Below are positions 12,803-13,638 of a DNA stretch of 13,638 bases, piece after piece. The position numbers and the translations under genes are program-made. Source of the DNA: Rubrobacteraceae bacterium (GTDB lineage: Bacteria > Actinomycetota > Rubrobacteria > Rubrobacterales > Rubrobacteraceae); assembly GCA_030447045.1 (NCBI GenBank), contig JAUJMB010000031.1, forward strand, positions 1-13,638, read 5' to 3'. The notes beneath the pieces are model-generated. The model was not told the DNA's origin, searched no databases, and saw only the letters and a program-made list of their open reading frames with translations. Position 1 is the stretch's first letter, and every line of letters begins with the position of its first letter.

Positions 12803-13591
12803 TCAGGAGGCCTCGGCCGCCGTCCCCCGCAGGCCGTCCCTGGTGTAACCGAGCGCCGCGCGCATCCTCTCCAGGATGACCCCGGGGTCTGGCGTCCCGA
12901 GCGGCCACGGCTTGAGCTCCAGGCTGACGGCGCCCGGGTAGCCGTCCGCGGCCAGCGCGGCCAGGAACGGCCCGAGCGGCAACTTCCCTTTGCCTGGCAG
13001 CCGGTGCTCGTCCTTGCCCACGACGAGGTTCGAGTCGGAGAGGTGGACGTGCCGGAGCCCATCGGCCAGCGCCTCCCGCGCCGCGAGCAGGTCCACCCCG
13101 CTCGCCCCCACGTGGCTGGTGTCGAGCGTCACCTCCCCAATTCCGGCGAGGTGCTCCGGCAGGTGGCAGCTCCCGCGGCGCACCCCGAAGAAGCCGGGGC
13201 CGTTCGCCGGCATGTTCTCGACGGCGACGGTGACCTCTTCCCTGGCCGCCGCGAGCGGGCCCTCCGCCCAGCGGCGCAGCGGGCGGCCCGGGGGAGGCGG
13301 GTGGGCGACGACGAGGGGGCAGGAGACCCTGCGCGCCAGCCGCGCGCTGCGGACCAGCGTCTCCTCCCGACCCAGGCGCCAGGCACCCCCGTAGATCGGC
13401 GGGTGCAGGGCCAGGATGGGAAGCCCATGCCTCTCGACCAGCCCGGCGAGGTAGGCCGGCTGGTGGGTGTCCCAGCGGTCGTCCATCATCACCTCCACCC
13501 CGTCGAAGCCGGCCTCGGCGGCCCACCCGAAGACCCTCTCCAGGCCGAAGGGGTGGAGAGATCCTGTGCTGAAGACGACCGGAATCGCCAC
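12803..13591 (-). CDS. Sugar phosphate isomerase/epimerase-like TIM-barrel protein
   Basis: The protein has 262 residues and belongs to the xylose isomerase-like/AP endonuclease 2 superfamily, with a divalent metal at the barrel mouth. Candidate ligands and strands in order are ALHPPIYG (His63), VVAHPP (His97), VAVENMPANG (Glu125), TLDTSHVGASG (Asp157, His160), HVHLSDSN (His181, His183, Asp186) and VSLELKPWP (Glu225). This is the normal order for the family. The substrate is not predictable; members include sugar epimerases, inosose dehydratases and endonuclease IV, but the DNA-binding loops of endonuclease IV are not evident. The start is GTG at 13591, whose G is shared with the TAG stop of the upstream gene (TAGTG). 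The frame stays open upstream, so this start rests on the overlap and on where homology begins. Its own ribosome site is weak, which fits coupling. Confidence 0.82.
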   Translation of the reverse strand: MAIPVVFSTGSLHPFGLERVFGWAAEAGFDGVEVMMDDRWDTHQPAYLAGLVERHGLPILALHPPIYGGAWRLGREETLVRSARLARRVSCPLVVAHPPPPGRPLRRWAEGPLAAAREEVTVAVENMPANGPGFFGVRRGSCHLPEHLAGIGEVTLDTSHVGASGVDLLAAREALADGLRHVHLSDSNLVVGKDEHRLPGKGKLPLGPFLAALAADGYPGAVSLELKPWPLGTPDPGVILERMRAALGYTRDGLRGTAAEAS

Positions 13592-13638
13592 TAGCGCCCG
13601 CCGCGCCGGATCTCGAGCAATCGCCCGAGCGTCGAGGG
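13591..13638 (-). CDS. C-terminal end of an unidentified upstream gene
   Basis: The - strand frame entering at the window edge reads PSTLGRLLEIRRGGR and stops with TAG at 13593-13591, whose last base is the first base of the isomerase GTG. The 15 residues look like a basic protein tail and their third positions are GC-rich. The family cannot be identified from so little sequence. Confidence 0.5.
   Translation of the reverse strand, partial: PSTLGRLLEIRRGGR

Overview
The window is a high-GC bacterial chromosome segment with strongly GC-biased third codon positions, frequent GTG and TTG starts and Shine-Dalgarno sites. A polyphosphate glucokinase of the actinobacterial type and the overall gene style suggest an Actinomycetota genome, plausibly Rubrobacter-like. 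That placement is an inference from memory; no search was run.

Layout. (1) 1-221: the C-terminal end of an isocitrate/isopropylmalate/tartrate dehydrogenase family protein on the + strand, followed by the best intrinsic terminator in the window (225-247). (2) 351-2028: two divergent VTT (TVP38/TMEM64/DedA-type) membrane protein paralogs that share a 79-bp intergenic region with an operator-like sequence. (3) 2043-3738: a classical short-chain dehydrogenase and a COG4280-type polytopic membrane protein, both on the - strand. (4) 3739-4436: about 700 bp with no intact gene. It holds a likely decayed gene (gluconate 2-dehydrogenase subunit 3-like, - strand), a + strand promoter with a perfect TTGACA, a strong hairpin, and a perfect Shine-Dalgarno in front of a 19-codon ORF. 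(5) 4437-5195: polyphosphate glucokinase (+). (6) 5291-7516: a - strand run of HAD hydrolase, GTP cyclohydrolase I-like protein and APH-type phosphotransferase, likely one operon. (7) 7613-8241: a short ORF with a strong ribosome site whose stop overlaps (ATGA) the start of a stand-alone Clp N-domain protein. (8) 8515-9873: a vanadium-dependent haloperoxidase/PAP2-type protein (-), with helically phased direct repeats upstream. (9) 10100-13638: a - strand operon with the end of an unknown gene, a sugar phosphate isomerase/epimerase-like protein, an M29 aminopeptidase, a 73-residue protein and a MATE exporter. The genes overlap or are closely spaced.

The window reads mostly as ordinary chromosomal metabolism, transport and envelope genes. 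No tRNA, rRNA, CRISPR array, intact insertion sequence or phage gene was recognised. The items most worth a second look are: the operator-like sequence shared by two distant intergenic regions (16 of 20 bases identical); the phased repeats before the haloperoxidase; the GTP cyclohydrolase homolog that lacks two conserved substrate-binding positions; the small ORF coupled to the Clp-N protein; and the leader-like structure in the large gene-free region.
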